NCBI RefSeq assembly: GCF_000153105.1
Contig: NZ_CH672376.1
Location: 1,252,817 to 1,316,816 of the forward strand
Length of the DNA: 64,000 bases
DNA from: Blastopirellula marina DSM 3645
GTDB taxonomy: Bacteria > Planctomycetota > Planctomycetia > Pirellulales > Pirellulaceae
Direction of reading: 5' to 3'
In this document: piece after piece, positions 7,158 through 16,705 of the stretch
Layout: every line of letters starts with the position of its first letter
Position numbering within the stretch: the stretch's first letter is position 1
Position numbers and translations under genes: made by a program
The notes under the pieces: model-generated
The model's database searches: none
The model's input: only the letters and a program-made list of their open reading frames with translations
Told to the model about the DNA's origin: nothing

Positions 7158-8804
7158 ATGGGAACCAAGCGACTTCGTCAGCGGCGAAAGCGAGTTCGAA
7201 AGCTCCAAGCAGCGGGGCGAAGCCGTTCGGTCGCGCGCAATCCGTTGCCGCGAGAACCGGTCGAATCTCAATGGGTGGTCTACAACGTCGATCGCAATCC
7301 GGTGATTGCGGAGCGATGTTTCCAGGGCGATCCGCCGGAGGATATTGCCGTCGACAGCTTGGCGCACAACGGAAAAGATGCCCTGCCTACCTCGACAAAC
7401 GACAGTTCGTTCTTAGAGCTCACCACCGCCGAACTTCTTGACGAACAAGCTCCGCTACAGTGGCTGCTACCGGGCATTCTGGTCCGCAACGAACCGGCGG
7501 TCATCGTGGGACCGAGCAAAAGTATGAAGAGCTCGTTGGCGGTCGACTTGTGTGCTGCGCTGGCGTTCGGGGGGGAATTCCTCGGGCAATATTCGGCCGA
7601 ACGTCCGTTTCGGGTCGGCTTTCTCAGTGCCGAAGGGGAGCGGCCAACGTTGGCCGATGTCGCGCGGCGCCGCAGCGGTGCGGCCCACGACGATCCCTGC
7701 AAGCGTGCGAACTTGTTCTGGGCGTTGATGATGAACAACGCGACCAGCGCCGCGAGCCTGAGCCAGCTGCGCGACTGGATTTCGCGCCATCGGTTGGAAG
7801 CGGTCGTGATCGATCCGCAGCAACTCATCGCAGTTCGCGGAGCGGCGCAAGCGACGCAGTTGCGCGTGCTAGTCCGCTGTTGTCTCGAAGCAGGCGCTAC
7901 GCCGATCGTCTGTTGCCTGGCCCGCAAGTCGCTTCCGTTACGCCCGATGAATGTCTCCGACATGCAAAGCGCCGGTTGTCTCGATTTCGCTCGGCAGTGG
8001 CTGCTGATAAATCGCCGCCAACAATATGAACCGGGGAGCGGTCAGCATCATTTGTGGTTAACGTACGGCGGCAACGCGGGGCACGGCGGCATCCTAGGCG
8101 TCGACATTGATGAAGGAACATTCGCCGATCCGGCGCGTCGAAAATGGGAGGTCACGCTGCACGAGACCAAGTCGCTGCAAGACGAAGCGGCTCAGTTAGA
8201 AGCCAGTTCAGTCGCCCAAAAGTTACGAGCCAAAATCCGCGCCGCGATCCAGCGCTTGGATCCGGAGAAAGCGACCAAGTCGAAAATTCGCGAGCAGAGC
8301 GGCATCAGCGGCACAAGGTTTAGTCCCATCTGGGACGAAATGATCGACATCAGCGAAATCGTCATGACCGCGCGTGACAAAGAAAAGCCGACCGGGGTTA
8401 ACGCCAGGTATTACCTGAGCGATCACCCAAAGGCGCCGGTAGAAAAAAAGTGTCCTGTCCCATCCAACGATCAAATCCTGTCCAACGATCGAGTCCCATC
8501 CAACGAGCGAGTCCCGTCCAACGAGCGAGTCCCGTCCAACGAGCGAGTCCTGTCCAACGATCGAGTCCCATCCAACGATCGAGTCCCATCCAACGATCGA
8601 GTCCCATCCAACGATCGAGTCCCATCCAACGATCGAGTCCCATCCAACGAGCGAGTCCCATCCAACGAGCGAGTCCCGTCCAACGATCGAGTCCTGTCCA
8701 ACGAGCGAGTCCCGTCCAAGTTTTCAGCCCCGCCGTATTCCGCGGCTGGATGGTCCAGCCGGGCTTGTGCTTCACGTGTTCAACCTGAGACCGCTCGGCA
8801 ATGA
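7158..8804 (+). CDS. RecA-like AAA ATPase (RepA/AAA_25 type) with repetitive C-terminus
   Basis: A 548-residue protein. A very basic N-terminus (MGTKRLRQRRKRVRK) precedes a RecA-fold ATPase: Walker A GPSKSMKSS at 118-126, the FLSAEGE strand near 155, and Walker B-like LEAVVIDPQQLI near 215. This matches plasmid RepA-like and phage-type helicase ATPases. Residues about 345-410 look like a small helical DNA-binding region (KSKIREQSGISGTRFSPIWD). Residues 434-519 are 14 copies of a six-residue repeat, VPSN(D/E)R, encoded by an 18-bp minisatellite. The gene has an AGGGGGC ribosome-binding site and its own promoter at 7013. Role (replication, repair or mobile-element remnant) is unknown; no integrase or phage gene is adjacent. 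Confidence 0.7.
   Translation: MGTKRLRQRRKRVRKLQAAGRSRSVARNPLPREPVESQWVVYNVDRNPVIAERCFQGDPPEDIAVDSLAHNGKDALPTSTNDSSFLELTTAELLDEQAPLQWLLPGILVRNEPAVIVGPSKSMKSSLAVDLCAALAFGGEFLGQYSAERPFRVGFLSAEGERPTLADVARRRSGAAHDDPCKRANLFWALMMNNATSAASLSQLRDWISRHRLEAVVIDPQQLIAVRGAAQATQLRVLVRCCLEAGATPIVCCLARKSLPLRPMNVSDMQSAGCLDFARQWLLINRRQQYEPGSGQHHLWLTYGGNAGHGGILGVDIDEGTFADPARRKWEVTLHETKSLQDEAAQLEASSVAQKLRAKIRAAIQRLDPEKATKSKIREQSGISGTRFSPIWDEMIDISEIVMTARDKEKPTGVNARYYLSDHPKAPVEKKCPVPSNDQILSNDRVPSNERVPSNERVPSNERVLSNDRVPSNDRVPSNDRVPSNDRVPSNDRVPSNERVPSNERVPSNDRVLSNERVPSKFSAPPYSAAGWSSRACASRVQPETARQ
8457..8717 (+). repeat. 18-bp coding minisatellite, 14 copies
   Basis: Fourteen uninterrupted units of GTCCCATCCAACGATCGA with substitutions only at a few positions (CCA/CCG/CTG, GAT/GAG), then a partial unit at 8709-8717. 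The unit is a multiple of three and has no stop in the frame used, so copy-number change would keep the ATPase gene in frame. It is not a CRISPR array: there are no spacers. Confidence 0.95.
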
Positions 8805-9000
8805 TTTACATCGAATCGGGGCTACGTTTTACTTTGTCGTGATCTTCATTGGCGGTCGCGAAGTTAGAAGCCGCAGCTAACGCCGTGCGGCTGATTTTTG
8901 GGGGAAGTCCGGTCCATCCGGTAGAGGCCGCGATGCATCGGCTTGCGCCTCTGGATCGTGTTTTTTCGGATTCGACGTTCGTCCTTAGACATTTGCATCA

Positions 9001-10212
9001 TTACTCCACCCGACAAATGAAGCACTTGAGATACTGCGTCTCGGGGCAGGTCAGCAGCGTCGGGTGATCGATCGAGGCGCTGCGTTGCTCGAGCAATTGA
9101 ATATCGCGGCCGGACTTTTGGGCGACGCCGAGCAGCGTCATCTGAAAGTCGTCGCGTGAGATGTTTCCCGAGCAGCTGCAGGTGACCAGGATGCCGCCGG
9201 GGTTGAGCAGATTGACGGCCTGACGGTTGATGTGATAGTAGGCCTTCAGCGCTTCGTTGATATTGCGGCGGGTCTTGGTGAACTTCGGCGGATCAAGAAT
9301 CACCGCGTCGAATTTTTCACCGGCGTCGACCAGCGCTTTCAAATGATCGAAAGCGTCGACCGATTCAAAGCGGACGTTTGACAGACCGTTGCGCTCGGCG
9401 TTGCGACGAGCCAGATCGATCGCTTTGTCACTGCCGTCGATGCCGATCACTTCGCTCGCTCCGCCCAACTTGGCGGCGGCCAATGCGAATCCGCCGGTAT
9501 AGCAAAACATGTCGAGGACGCGGCGGCCCGAAAAATACTTGGCCGCAGCGACCCGATTTTCGCGCTGATCGAGATAGAAGCCGGTCTTTTGCCCGGTGGA
9601 GAGATCGAGCTCAAACTCGATGCCGTTCTCTTGGATGAAGATCGGCTCGGTCGGAACTTCTCCTTGCAGGACGCGGGGTTCGATCGTGACCCCTTCGGCC
9701 TTGATGACGCCGGCTTCGCCGCGGAGCGTGATGCTCTTGGGAGAAACCTGCTCGTTTAAAGCGGCGACAATCACATCGAGACGACGTTCCATCGCCAGCG
9801 CGTTGACTTGCAACACGATGTGCCCGGCGAAGTAGTCGACGATCAAACCGCTTAGCCCATCCGCTTCGCTATAGATCAAGCGACAGCCGGCGTTTTCGTC
9901 GAACAGGCCCAGTTGCCGGCGCGCGTCGATCGACGTCGCGATCTTTTGTTTCCAGAAGTCGTCTGTCAGCGGCTGCTCGACATCCCAGCTGTAAAGTCGG
10001 ACATGAATGCGGCTCTTGCGATTGACGACGCCGTAAGCGACGAAGCGACCATGGTCGCCGACCAACTGCACGACGTCGCCGTCGACAGCCGCTGTATCAA
10101 TGTGATCAAACGCCGAGTGCAGCGCCCAGGGATGACGTCCGTATAAGGGCTGCGCCTTGCGCGGGAGCAAGACTGCCTTGGGTACGTCTGAGGCGGGAAT
10201 TTGTTGCGACAT
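9001..10212 (-). CDS. rlmI: 23S rRNA (cytosine-C5)-methyltransferase, RlmI family
   Basis: A 403-residue class I SAM methyltransferase. The N-terminal PUA domain (about 10-85, LYGRHPWALHSAFDHID and VAYGVVNRKSRIHVRLYSWD) binds RNA. A linker with STGQKTGFYLDQRENR leads into the Rossmann domain: VLDMFCYTGGFALAAAKLG (SAM-binding loop), EVIGIDGSDKAI, and the catalytic region AVILDPPKFTKTR, followed by CSCSGNISRDDF carrying the catalytic Cys. Members methylate C1962 of 23S rRNA in E. coli; a close relative such as RlmL/RlmK-type is possible. Length and domain order match RlmI. It lies 18 bp downstream of gltX on the same strand, so co-transcription is likely. Confidence 0.9.
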   Translation of the reverse strand: MSQQIPASDVPKAVLLPRKAQPLYGRHPWALHSAFDHIDTAAVDGDVVQLVGDHGRFVAYGVVNRKSRIHVRLYSWDVEQPLTDDFWKQKIATSIDARRQLGLFDENAGCRLIYSEADGLSGLIVDYFAGHIVLQVNALAMERRLDVIVAALNEQVSPKSITLRGEAGVIKAEGVTIEPRVLQGEVPTEPIFIQENGIEFELDLSTGQKTGFYLDQRENRVAAAKYFSGRRVLDMFCYTGGFALAAAKLGGASEVIGIDGSDKAIDLARRNAERNGLSNVRFESVDAFDHLKALVDAGEKFDAVILDPPKFTKTRRNINEALKAYYHINRQAVNLLNPGGILVTCSCSGNISRDDFQMTLLGVAQKSGRDIQLLEQRSASIDHPTLLTCPETQYLKCFICRVE

Positions 10213-10230
10213 GTTGGTTGTATAGCGACG

Positions 10231-11808
10231 TTACGTCGCGTTCCTTTCTGCGGCCAGGGCCAGCGTCCGATCGATGCGGGCCAGGCACGATTCTTTTCCC
10301 AAAATGTCGAGACAGTCGAACAATCCGGGGCCGACTCCTTGGCCGGTGGTCCCGATGCGGACTGCGTGAATGATTTCGCCGATCTTGATCCCTTCGGCGG
10401 CGACAAAGTCGTGCATCGCCTTATCCAGGGTTGCGACGTCCCAGGTCTCGAGCGCGGCGAGCGTCTGTCGAAACTTGGCGAGCAGCGCTTGCGGCTGTGG
10501 GTCGCTCAGTCGTTTGGCGAACGCTTTCTCGTCGTACTTCATCTGATCGTCGGCGACGAAGAAGTAGTCGGCGTAGGCGATGATGTCGCCCAGCACTTTC
10601 AAGCGATCGCCGCAGGCTTCGATGATGCGGGTCAGCTTCGGGCCTGCTTCGCACGGCGCCGGATCAGCGACCAACTCGGCCGCTTGCAGGAACGACAAGC
10701 ACTTGGCGGTCTTCTGCTTGAGCGGCAACTTTTGCATGTAGCGATCTTGAAACGACCACAGCTTTTTACAGTCGAAGCTGGCCGGCGCTTTGGTGACGCG
10801 CTCCAACGAAAAGTTGGCGATCATCTCGTCGATCGTCAGGTCTTCGGTCTTGTCATCCAGCGACCAACCGAGCAAGACCAGATAGTTCAGAATGGCTTCC
10901 GGCAAATAGCCGGTCAGTTCGTAGAAGTCGACGATCACCGGATTGAAGGTCTCGGCCGACGTTTGCAGCTTGATTTGCTCGGCGATCGCTTGACCATGTT
11001 CGTTCAACCGTTTGAAATCGGCGTTCTTCAGGTACTTTTCGAGCTTCCGCTTGCTCAGCTTGTTTTTGCTGCCGGGCTCGGCGACATACGGCAAGTGAGC
11101 GTACTGCGGCAGTTCGTAACCGAGCGACTGCCCGATGAAGATCTGACGCGGCGTGTTCGAGAGATGCTCTTCGGCCCGAATGACGTGCGTGATTTCCAGG
11201 TCGTGATCGTCGACGACGCTCGCCAAGTGATACAAGCAAGTGCCGTCGGCCCGCTGGATGACGTGGTCATTCTCTTTGGACCATTGGAACTCGACATCGC
11301 CGCGGACGCTGTCGTTAAAGGCGCAAACTCCTTCGCGGGGCATTTTCAGCCGAACGACAAAACTGCGGCCTTCCGCTTCCCATTTGGCGCGCTCGGCCTC
11401 GGTTTCGGCCATGTAGGCGCGGCTGTACTGGAAGGGGCGTTTCGCGGCTTCGGCCGCTTTTCGCTCGGCGTCTAGTTCTTCTGGCGTTGCGTAGTCGTAG
11501 TAAGCGAAACCATCGGCCAGCAATTTTTTAGCGGCCGTTTGATAGCGCTCGAGTCGCTGCGATTGGTAGTAGGGTTCAAACGGTCCGCCGACTTCGGGGC
11601 CTTCGTCCCAGTCCATGCCGAGCCAGCGAAACCCATGCAGAATCGGGGCCAGGGCCTCGTCGACGTTCCGCTGTTGGTCGGTATCGTCGATGCGCAAAAC
11701 GAACTGTCCGCCATGTCGTTTGGCGAACAACCAATTGAACAGCGCGGTGCGAACCCCGCCGATGTGGAGATATCCGGTCGGACTGGGAGCGAAGCGTGTG
11801 CGAACCAT
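10231..11808 (-). CDS. gltX: Glutamate--tRNA ligase
   Basis: A 525-residue class I aminoacyl-tRNA synthetase. The N-terminal [19 protein letters not shown] holds the HIGH-type ATP motif (HIGG at 15-18), and KNKLSKRK near 253 is the KMSKS loop. Between them are [11 protein letters not shown], the glutamate-pocket signature, and [20 protein letters not shown]. The C-terminal anticodon-binding domain is present, so the protein is full length (family about 470-530). It charges tRNA-Glu in the cytoplasm. It sits 110 bp downstream of purF and just upstream of rlmI. Whether it discriminates tRNA-Gln or serves both tRNAs cannot be told from sequence by eye. Confidence 0.95.
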   Translation of the reverse strand: MVRTRFAPSPTGYLHIGGVRTALFNWLFAKRHGGQFVLRIDDTDQQRNVDEALAPILHGFRWLGMDWDEGPEVGGPFEPYYQSQRLERYQTAAKKLLADGFAYYDYATPEELDAERKAAEAAKRPFQYSRAYMAETEAERAKWEAEGRSFVVRLKMPREGVCAFNDSVRGDVEFQWSKENDHVIQRADGTCLYHLASVVDDHDLEITHVIRAEEHLSNTPRQIFIGQSLGYELPQYAHLPYVAEPGSKNKLSKRKLEKYLKNADFKRLNEHGQAIAEQIKLQTSAETFNPVIVDFYELTGYLPEAILNYLVLLGWSLDDKTEDLTIDEMIANFSLERVTKAPASFDCKKLWSFQDRYMQKLPLKQKTAKCLSFLQAAELVADPAPCEAGPKLTRIIEACGDRLKVLGDIIAYADYFFVADDQMKYDEKAFAKRLSDPQPQALLAKFRQTLAALETWDVATLDKAMHDFVAAEGIKIGEIIHAVRIGTTGQGVGPGLFDCLDILGKESCLARIDRTLALAAERNAT

Positions 11809-11918
11809 AGCGATCTGCTGTTGCGGACGGAGGGTAGAATCGAACCAACCAGCTTAAAGCGCCGGCCCGCCGCTCGCAAAGGGGCATTCGAGCGAAGCAA
11901 GTCGCAAAAGCGACCTAC

Positions 11919-13517
11919 TTACGTGGTCGAAATCGCCGGATCGCGTCGTTCGTAGGTTCGTCCTTCGTTGCCGCTGATGCAATTATCGAGCGCCACTTGA
12001 TACAAGCGTTCTCCACCAACCGTCGGATAATCGCCGCTGATACAGGCCTGACAGAGTTGTTCGCCGGAAAGACCGACAGCGCGGGAAATCGCGGCCCGCG
12101 GAAGGAAACGGACCGAATCGGCGCCCAACGCGACCGCCATTTCGGCTTGCGCCTCTTCGGTCAGTTGACCATCCGGCAAAAACGGCGGAGCGAACAGCTC
12201 TCCGATCGTCGACATGTCGATGCCGTAAAAGCAAGGAGCGATGATCGGCGGACAAGCGACGCGAACGTGAATTTCTTTCACGCCGCCGCGATCCCGCAGG
12301 CGATCGAGCAGCACTCGCATGGTGGTCGAGCGGACGATCGAGTCTTCGACCAGAAAGATGCGTTTACCTTCTAGTACTTCGCGGAGCGGCGTGTATTTGA
12401 CCTCGGCGGCTCGACGGCGCTGATTGCCGGTTTCGATAAACGTACGGCCTGAGTAGCGATTGCGGATCAGCCCTTCGCGAGACGGTATTTTCAACTCAAA
12501 CGCCATCGCATCGGCGGCCGCTTTGCTCGTGTCGGGAACCGGCACGACAATTGTGTCGTCGTCGATCGTGACGCGTCCGTCTTCCCGTTCCATCTTGGCC
12601 AGTTCGACCCCCAGATTGGTGCGGGTGACGTACACGCTCCGCTCATCCAGAGTACTCGCGACATTGGCGAAATAAATCCACTCGAAGAAGCAGTGCGCTT
12701 TGCGGGGGGATTTGGCGAATTCCTGAATCGCGAACTTCCCTTTCGAGATCGTGATCGCGTGACCCGGCTCAAGCGACTTGATGCTTTCCGGCTCAAAGCC
12801 CAGGTTCAGCAGCGCAACGCTTTCGCTGGCGGCGGCGAACATCGGACCTTCGATCGCATAGCAAAGGGGCTTGATGCCGAGCGGATCGCGGGCGATCAGC
12901 ATTTCGCCTTCGGCGTTCATCATGACCAGGCTATACGCACCGTCAAAGCGTTTGCTGGCGTTGCGGAGCGCCTCGATCAACGGCACTTTGCGTTCGCCGT
13001 TCATCTCGCGGCTCAGCTCGTGCATGATGATTTCGGTGTCGGTCTCACGCGCCAAATGGTGATCATTGTCGGCCAATAGGCGATCGCGCAGCTCGTCGTA
13101 GTTGGCCAACTGGCCATTGAACGCGAAGCTGAACCATTTGTGTTTGATCAGATGGTGCCGCTCGAACGGCTGGGCGTAGCTGCGGTCGTCTTGGCCGCAG
13201 GTCGCATAGCGAACATGCCCGATCGCAGCGCAGCCAGCGTATTCTCGCATCAGCGCTTCGCTCTTGCCGCGATGCGACAAGCGAAAGACTTCGCGCACCG
13301 TGCCGATGTCGCGATGCGTGTCGATCAACTGCTTGCGGTCGGGATTATAAGAAGTCATCCCAGCCGCTAGCTGACCTCGATTTTGAATATCGAGCAACAT
13401 TCGCGGCAATAACCGCGACACATGATCGATCCCTTGGTCCGGGCAAAGAGGGCTGATCTCGTCGCTGGGAAGGTGATAAACGGCGGCGATCCCGCACTCG
13501 TGAAATAGCTCGCTCAT
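11919..13517 (-). CDS. purF: Amidophosphoribosyltransferase (PurF type)
   Basis: A 532-residue enzyme of de novo purine synthesis that transfers glutamine amide nitrogen to PRPP. The N-terminus [13 protein letters not shown] puts the class II glutaminase nucleophile at Cys8 behind a 7-residue propeptide, which must be removed to expose it, as in B. subtilis Pur[26 protein letters not shown] and [12 protein letters not shown] complete the glutaminase domain. The phosphoribosyltransferase half carries [13 protein letters not shown] and the PRPP loop [20 protein letters not shown]. No other purine gene is nearby. The body is somewhat longer than the E. coli enzyme (505). Confidence 0.92.
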   Translation of the reverse strand: MSELFHECGIAAVYHLPSDEISPLCPDQGIDHVSRLLPRMLLDIQNRGQLAAGMTSYNPDRKQLIDTHRDIGTVREVFRLSHRGKSEALMREYAGCAAIGHVRYATCGQDDRSYAQPFERHHLIKHKWFSFAFNGQLANYDELRDRLLADNDHHLARETDTEIIMHELSREMNGERKVPLIEALRNASKRFDGAYSLVMMNAEGEMLIARDPLGIKPLCYAIEGPMFAAASESVALLNLGFEPESIKSLEPGHAITISKGKFAIQEFAKSPRKAHCFFEWIYFANVASTLDERSVYVTRTNLGVELAKMEREDGRVTIDDDTIVVPVPDTSKAAADAMAFELKIPSREGLIRNRYSGRTFIETGNQRRRAAEVKYTPLREVLEGKRIFLVEDSIVRSTTMRVLLDRLRDRGGVKEIHVRVACPPIIAPCFYGIDMSTIGELFAPPFLPDGQLTEEAQAEMAVALGADSVRFLPRAAISRAVGLSGEQLCQACISGDYPTVGGERLYQVALDNCISGNEGRTYERRDPAISTT

Positions 13518-13859
13518 GAACGACTCGCGCTAAAAACCGTTGCCGGACTGGGACTTACGTCGCTGCTTGCGACGCTGTCTTCACAGAAAATTCCATCGAA
13601 GAGGCGGGAAACTTCATTCTAGGAGTCGCCCCCCAAAGACTCAACCGTCCTAGACAGCGGATTTCCGCTTGTTAGGGAAGTAAAAATGCCCCCCTTGTGG
13701 TACGGCTTTTGAGTATGGAATCTCGATCTTCATCGAATTAACATGAAAGCTATTGCATTTGCGCGTTAAGCCGTGATAATCATGCCCTCTCTGCCGTTGA
13801 TTGCTGCTGGGCAGCATATTGCATCTATCCCGCCTATATTCCCGCCCGAAGGTCATGCC
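13518..13859. other. Intergenic region between purF and the DUF1559 gene
   Basis: About 340 bp without a convincing gene. A possible plus-strand promoter, TTGCAT (13753-13758), 16-bp spacer, GATAAT (13775-13780), lies 80 bp before the DUF1559 start codon. The evidence for it is weak. Confidence 0.35.
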
Positions 13860-14936
13860 ATGAAACGTTCTGCTTTTACGCTCGTCGAGTTATTGGTGGT
13901 GATCGCGATCATCGGGGTCTTGATCGCGCTCCTCTTGCCTGCCGTTCAGCAAGCCCGAGAAGCGGCGCGGCGGATGCAATGTACGAACAAGCTAAAACAA
14001 ATCGGTTTAGCGCTGCACAACTACCATGACACTTTCGGCGCGTTGCCGGCGCGTCAGGGGGGGACCACAGGCGCATCGGGCGAATATTACGTCCATAACG
14101 CGTCGCGTCTCAGCGGCTGGGTTTCGCTGTTGTCGTTTCTCGAAGAAGGAAATTTGTACGACCAAATCAAGTCGCCGCAAACCTTCAATGGCCACGATTG
14201 GAATCCTTACGGCGGCGCTCCGTGGTACAACGAATACACGCTCTGGCATACGAAGATCGACGCGCTGCGTTGCCCCTCGGATGGCGCCGACAGTAACTTC
14301 GATACCGAGCTGGGTTTTTGCAATTTTGCATTTTCGATCGGGGATACGCCGCGGCGGTCGCACAATCCCGTGTCGAACGGCATGTTTGGAGCGTTGAGTT
14401 GGTTCAAATTCAGCGCTGTGACCGATGGACTCAGTAACACGCTGGCGGTCGCCGAGCGAACCGTCGGAGTGGATACGAACAAGATCATCGGCGGTGGGTT
14501 GGTCCTAGCGGCCGACGCTTGGCCGGGCTCTGTGAGCGATTCTAATGACAATCAGGTGACGCCTGCGGTTTGTGCGGCGAAAGCCGGCGCTGGCAAACGA
14601 TATTTGCCGGGAGTGACGACCAAAAACTATCTCGGTCGTCGTTGGAGTGATGGCGCCAATCCGTATGGCGGATCGATCACGACCATTTTGCCCCCGAACT
14701 CACCGTCTTGCTTTTCGGACTCGACCTGGGATGGCTCGGCGGCCATTATGACCCCCAATAGTTTTCATCCCGGCGGAGCGAATGGGTTGCTCGGCGACGG
14801 CTCGGCTCATTTCTATACCGAGACGATTGACACCGGAAATCTCTCGACCATCCCCACCGGCAGCGGTCCTTCTCCGTTCGGAGTGTGGGGCGCTATCGGA
14901 ACCAAGAGCGGCGGTGAAGTAAGTACTTCGCTTTAG
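13860..14936 (+). CDS. DUF1559 pilin-like protein (copy 1)
   Basis: A 358-residue planctomycete-type protein. MKRSAFTLVELLVVIAIIGV is a type IV pilin/pseudopilin N-methylation signal: after prepilin-peptidase cleavage the Phe would be methylated and the hydrophobic helix used for membrane anchoring or fibre assembly. QQAREAARRMQCTNKLKQIG is the DUF1559 continuation. The C-terminus has HPGGANGLLGDG, the H-x9-DG motif of the family. The start at 13860 is chosen because the pilin motif begins directly after the Met; an upstream in-frame start would bury it. A small lipoprotein gene follows 114 bp downstream, an arrangement repeated in mirror image at 19492-20977. The biological role is unknown. 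Confidence 0.88.
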   Translation: MKRSAFTLVELLVVIAIIGVLIALLLPAVQQAREAARRMQCTNKLKQIGLALHNYHDTFGALPARQGGTTGASGEYYVHNASRLSGWVSLLSFLEEGNLYDQIKSPQTFNGHDWNPYGGAPWYNEYTLWHTKIDALRCPSDGADSNFDTELGFCNFAFSIGDTPRRSHNPVSNGMFGALSWFKFSAVTDGLSNTLAVAERTVGVDTNKIIGGGLVLAADAWPGSVSDSNDNQVTPAVCAAKAGAGKRYLPGVTTKNYLGRRWSDGANPYGGSITTILPPNSPSCFSDSTWDGSAAIMTPNSFHPGGANGLLGDGSAHFYTETIDTGNLSTIPTGSGPSPFGVWGAIGTKSGGEVSTSL

Positions 14937-15050
14937 TTGTCCGTGACCTGTTTCCCGTACTCTCCTTTCCGCAGGCGGCGGCCGATTGACGCCGTCATCC
15001 CGCGTGCGGTCGATTTTGCGACCGCATTTCGCTTTGGAGGAAATCGATTC

Positions 15051-15506
15051 ATGCGATTCATCATTTACTGCGCGGCAAGCGCCGCGATGATTTTGACGGG
15101 CTGCAGCAGCAATTTGCTTCCCGGCGGCGTCGAGGCCAAAGGAATCGTCTTGCTAGACGGCGTGCCGTTGGAAGGCGCGACGGTCATATTTTCGCCGAGC
15201 GGAGATGGTCGCTCGGCCAATGCAATGACCAACGAAGCGGGCGAGTTCTCGCTAGGAACCCTGGAGCCGGCCGACGGAATCTTGCCGGGCGACTATCAAG
15301 TCGCCATTATCAAATCGATCGTGGATACGAACAAAGTGACCCTCGATCCGCAGGCGGTCCAAGAGAAAACCGGCCAATATCCCCCTTCGCCGCCAAACAT
15401 TCATCTCGTGCCGCGCAAGTACGCCAATCCTGAAAGATCAGGTTTGACGGCGACGATCTCAGACGAAGGATCGCGCGATCTGAAGTTTGAGATCGTGACG
15501 AAGTAG
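15051..15506 (+). CDS. Carboxypeptidase regulatory-like lipoprotein
   Basis: A 151-residue lipoprotein. Signal MRFIIYCAASAAMILTGCSS ends in a lipobox (LTGC). The mature part starts EAKGIVLLDGVPLEGATVIF, the usual beta-sandwich fold of the carboxypeptidase-regulatory-like/transthyretin-type domain found in many small planctomycete lipoproteins, and continues FSLGTLEPADGILPGDYQVA and IHLVPRKYANPERSGLTATI. A GGAGG ribosome-binding site lies 10 bases before the ATG at 15051. It directly follows the DUF1559 gene, and such pairs recur across planctomycete genomes, which suggests a joint surface function, not yet known. Confidence 0.82.
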   Translation: MRFIIYCAASAAMILTGCSSNLLPGGVEAKGIVLLDGVPLEGATVIFSPSGDGRSANAMTNEAGEFSLGTLEPADGILPGDYQVAIIKSIVDTNKVTLDPQAVQEKTGQYPPSPPNIHLVPRKYANPERSGLTATISDEGSRDLKFEIVTK

Positions 15507-15537
15507 CGCTACGGCGCCGCTGAATGATCGGAACATG

Positions 15538-15570
15538 AAAAAAGCCCTCGGCGATGTCGGGGGCTTTTTT
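15538..15570. terminator. Bidirectional rho-independent terminator
   Basis: The hairpin AAAAAAGCCCTCG / TCGGGGGCTTTTTT (one mismatch-type pair) has a T run on the plus strand and an A run on the left that gives a T run on the minus strand. It lies between the convergent lipoprotein (ends 15506) and CsrA-receiver (ends 15597) genes and can serve both. Confidence 0.85.
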
Positions 15571-15596
15571 GGTGGTGGGCGAGAATGATTGCGTCT

Positions 15597-16373
15597 TTAG
15601 CGGGCCGCCAGGGCCGGGCGAATCTTTTGGCTGACCGCTTCGACAATTTCGGCCGGATCCAACGGCTTGCGGAACCACGCGTCGAATTGATCTTCGGGTT
15701 CATTTCCGTCGTCTGCAAATTGCTTCGGATCGCTGCCGGTGACGGCAAACACTTTGAGCTTGCCCATCCGGGGGTCATTTCGCAGGACGCGTAACGTGGC
15801 CGGGCCGTCGAACCGCGGCATGCTGAGGTCGAGCAGCACATAGTCGGGCAGATCGTTCAGCGCCAGATACTCGAGCGCCGCCTGGCCATCTTTGGCGACC
15901 GAGACGTTGAAGCCGTACATCCGCAGCAGGCCGGCGAGCAGCTCACGTTCGTTGTCGTCATCTTCGACCACCAGCAGATTGCGCGATTTGTCACTGGAGC
16001 GGTCGCGTTGGATCGAGGCGCGGCCTTGGCCCACTTCGGCGTCCAGGTCTTTCAGTTCCGAAAGTAGACGCTGCAGCGTATTGGTCGCTTCGGCGGTCAT
16101 CCCGGCGTCAATCTGTTTGCTGCAAAGATGCAAACCCAGATTGAGCGTATTCAGGCGATTGCGAAACTGATGGCTCCCTAGCAAGGGGGAAGCTTTGCGT
16201 TGCATTTCTTCTAACTCCCCTTCGCTGCAAGCGTCGGGGCGGATGATCGATACCTCTTTGGGAGCATCGATCCCGATCTTCACCATCTTTCCCCGAATCT
16301 GGAGCAGTTCGACGGTGATCGCGAGATTGGGAAAAACAATCTTTTCTTTGGCGCGGCGAGATAGAACTAACAT
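15597..16373 (-). CDS. CsrA RNA-binding domain fused to a response-regulator receiver
   Basis: A 258-residue fusion. Residues 1-48 read as CsrA/RsmA: MLVLSRRAKEKIVF, GKMVKIGIDAPKEVSIIRPD, with Leu4 and Arg45 (equivalent to E. coli Arg44) in the RNA-contacting places. Residues 55-115 are helical and contain SHQFRNRLNTLNLG, which resembles a histidine-kinase dimerisation helix (His68). Residues 131-258 are a receiver domain: VVEDDDNERELL, phospho-acceptor Asp182 in VLLDLSMPRFDG, Thr212 in AVTGSD and Lys236. CsrA normally is a 60-residue dimer that blocks translation at GGA sites; here phosphorylation could control it. The start at 16373 is the CsrA Met with GGAGA upstream; a longer in-frame start adds 48 unrelated residues. 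It is divergent from a hybrid histidine kinase. Confidence 0.85.
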   Translation of the reverse strand: MLVLSRRAKEKIVFPNLAITVELLQIRGKMVKIGIDAPKEVSIIRPDACSEGELEEMQRKASPLLGSHQFRNRLNTLNLGLHLCSKQIDAGMTAEATNTLQRLLSELKDLDAEVGQGRASIQRDRSSDKSRNLLVVEDDDNERELLAGLLRMYGFNVSVAKDGQAALEYLALNDLPDYVLLDLSMPRFDGPATLRVLRNDPRMGKLKVFAVTGSDPKQFADDGNEPEDQFDAWFRKPLDPAEIVEAVSQKIRPALAAR

Positions 16374-16609
16374 GGGGAGGTCTCCATACCAGGGCCGCAA
16401 AACAAGCGGCGGACAATCATCCTGTGAGGGCCGCTCAAGCAAGAGAGCGTTCACCCTGCGACAACCCGGCTCACTCCTTAAGCCTGATCGCGGATCAATC
16501 CTGGCGTGGATTTCCATTTCACACGCAACTTCTCAGAACGTTCAATGTAGGATCTAGTGCGGTTTTCCGGCAATAGGGAAATACTAACCATTTCTTTCCG
16601 TATTGCTGC

Positions 16610-16639
16610 TTGGCGAATGGACCAGCGCGGGTTTATAAA
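16610..16639 (+). promoter_or_regulatory. Candidate promoter of the hybrid kinase
   Basis: TTGGCG (16610-16615), an 18-bp spacer and TATAAA (16634-16639), 67 bp before the kinase ATG. The 332-bp divergent gap (16374-16705) shows no gene. The promoter of the CsrA-receiver gene must lie in the same gap but is not obvious. Confidence 0.4.
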
Positions 16640-16705
16640 GTTGCGAAGCCGATCGAGGATTCGTATCGGCGTCTCATCCGCAATAAAGCCCAAGGGAGTG
16701 CTAGC

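Noticed and set aside
8457-8717. Possible CRISPR array
   Set aside because: Units are 18 bp, contiguous and without spacers, and they are coding.
8398-8788. Open frames on both strands through the 18-bp repeats
   Set aside because: The repeat unit lacks stops in several frames; only the ATPase frame continues from a real domain.
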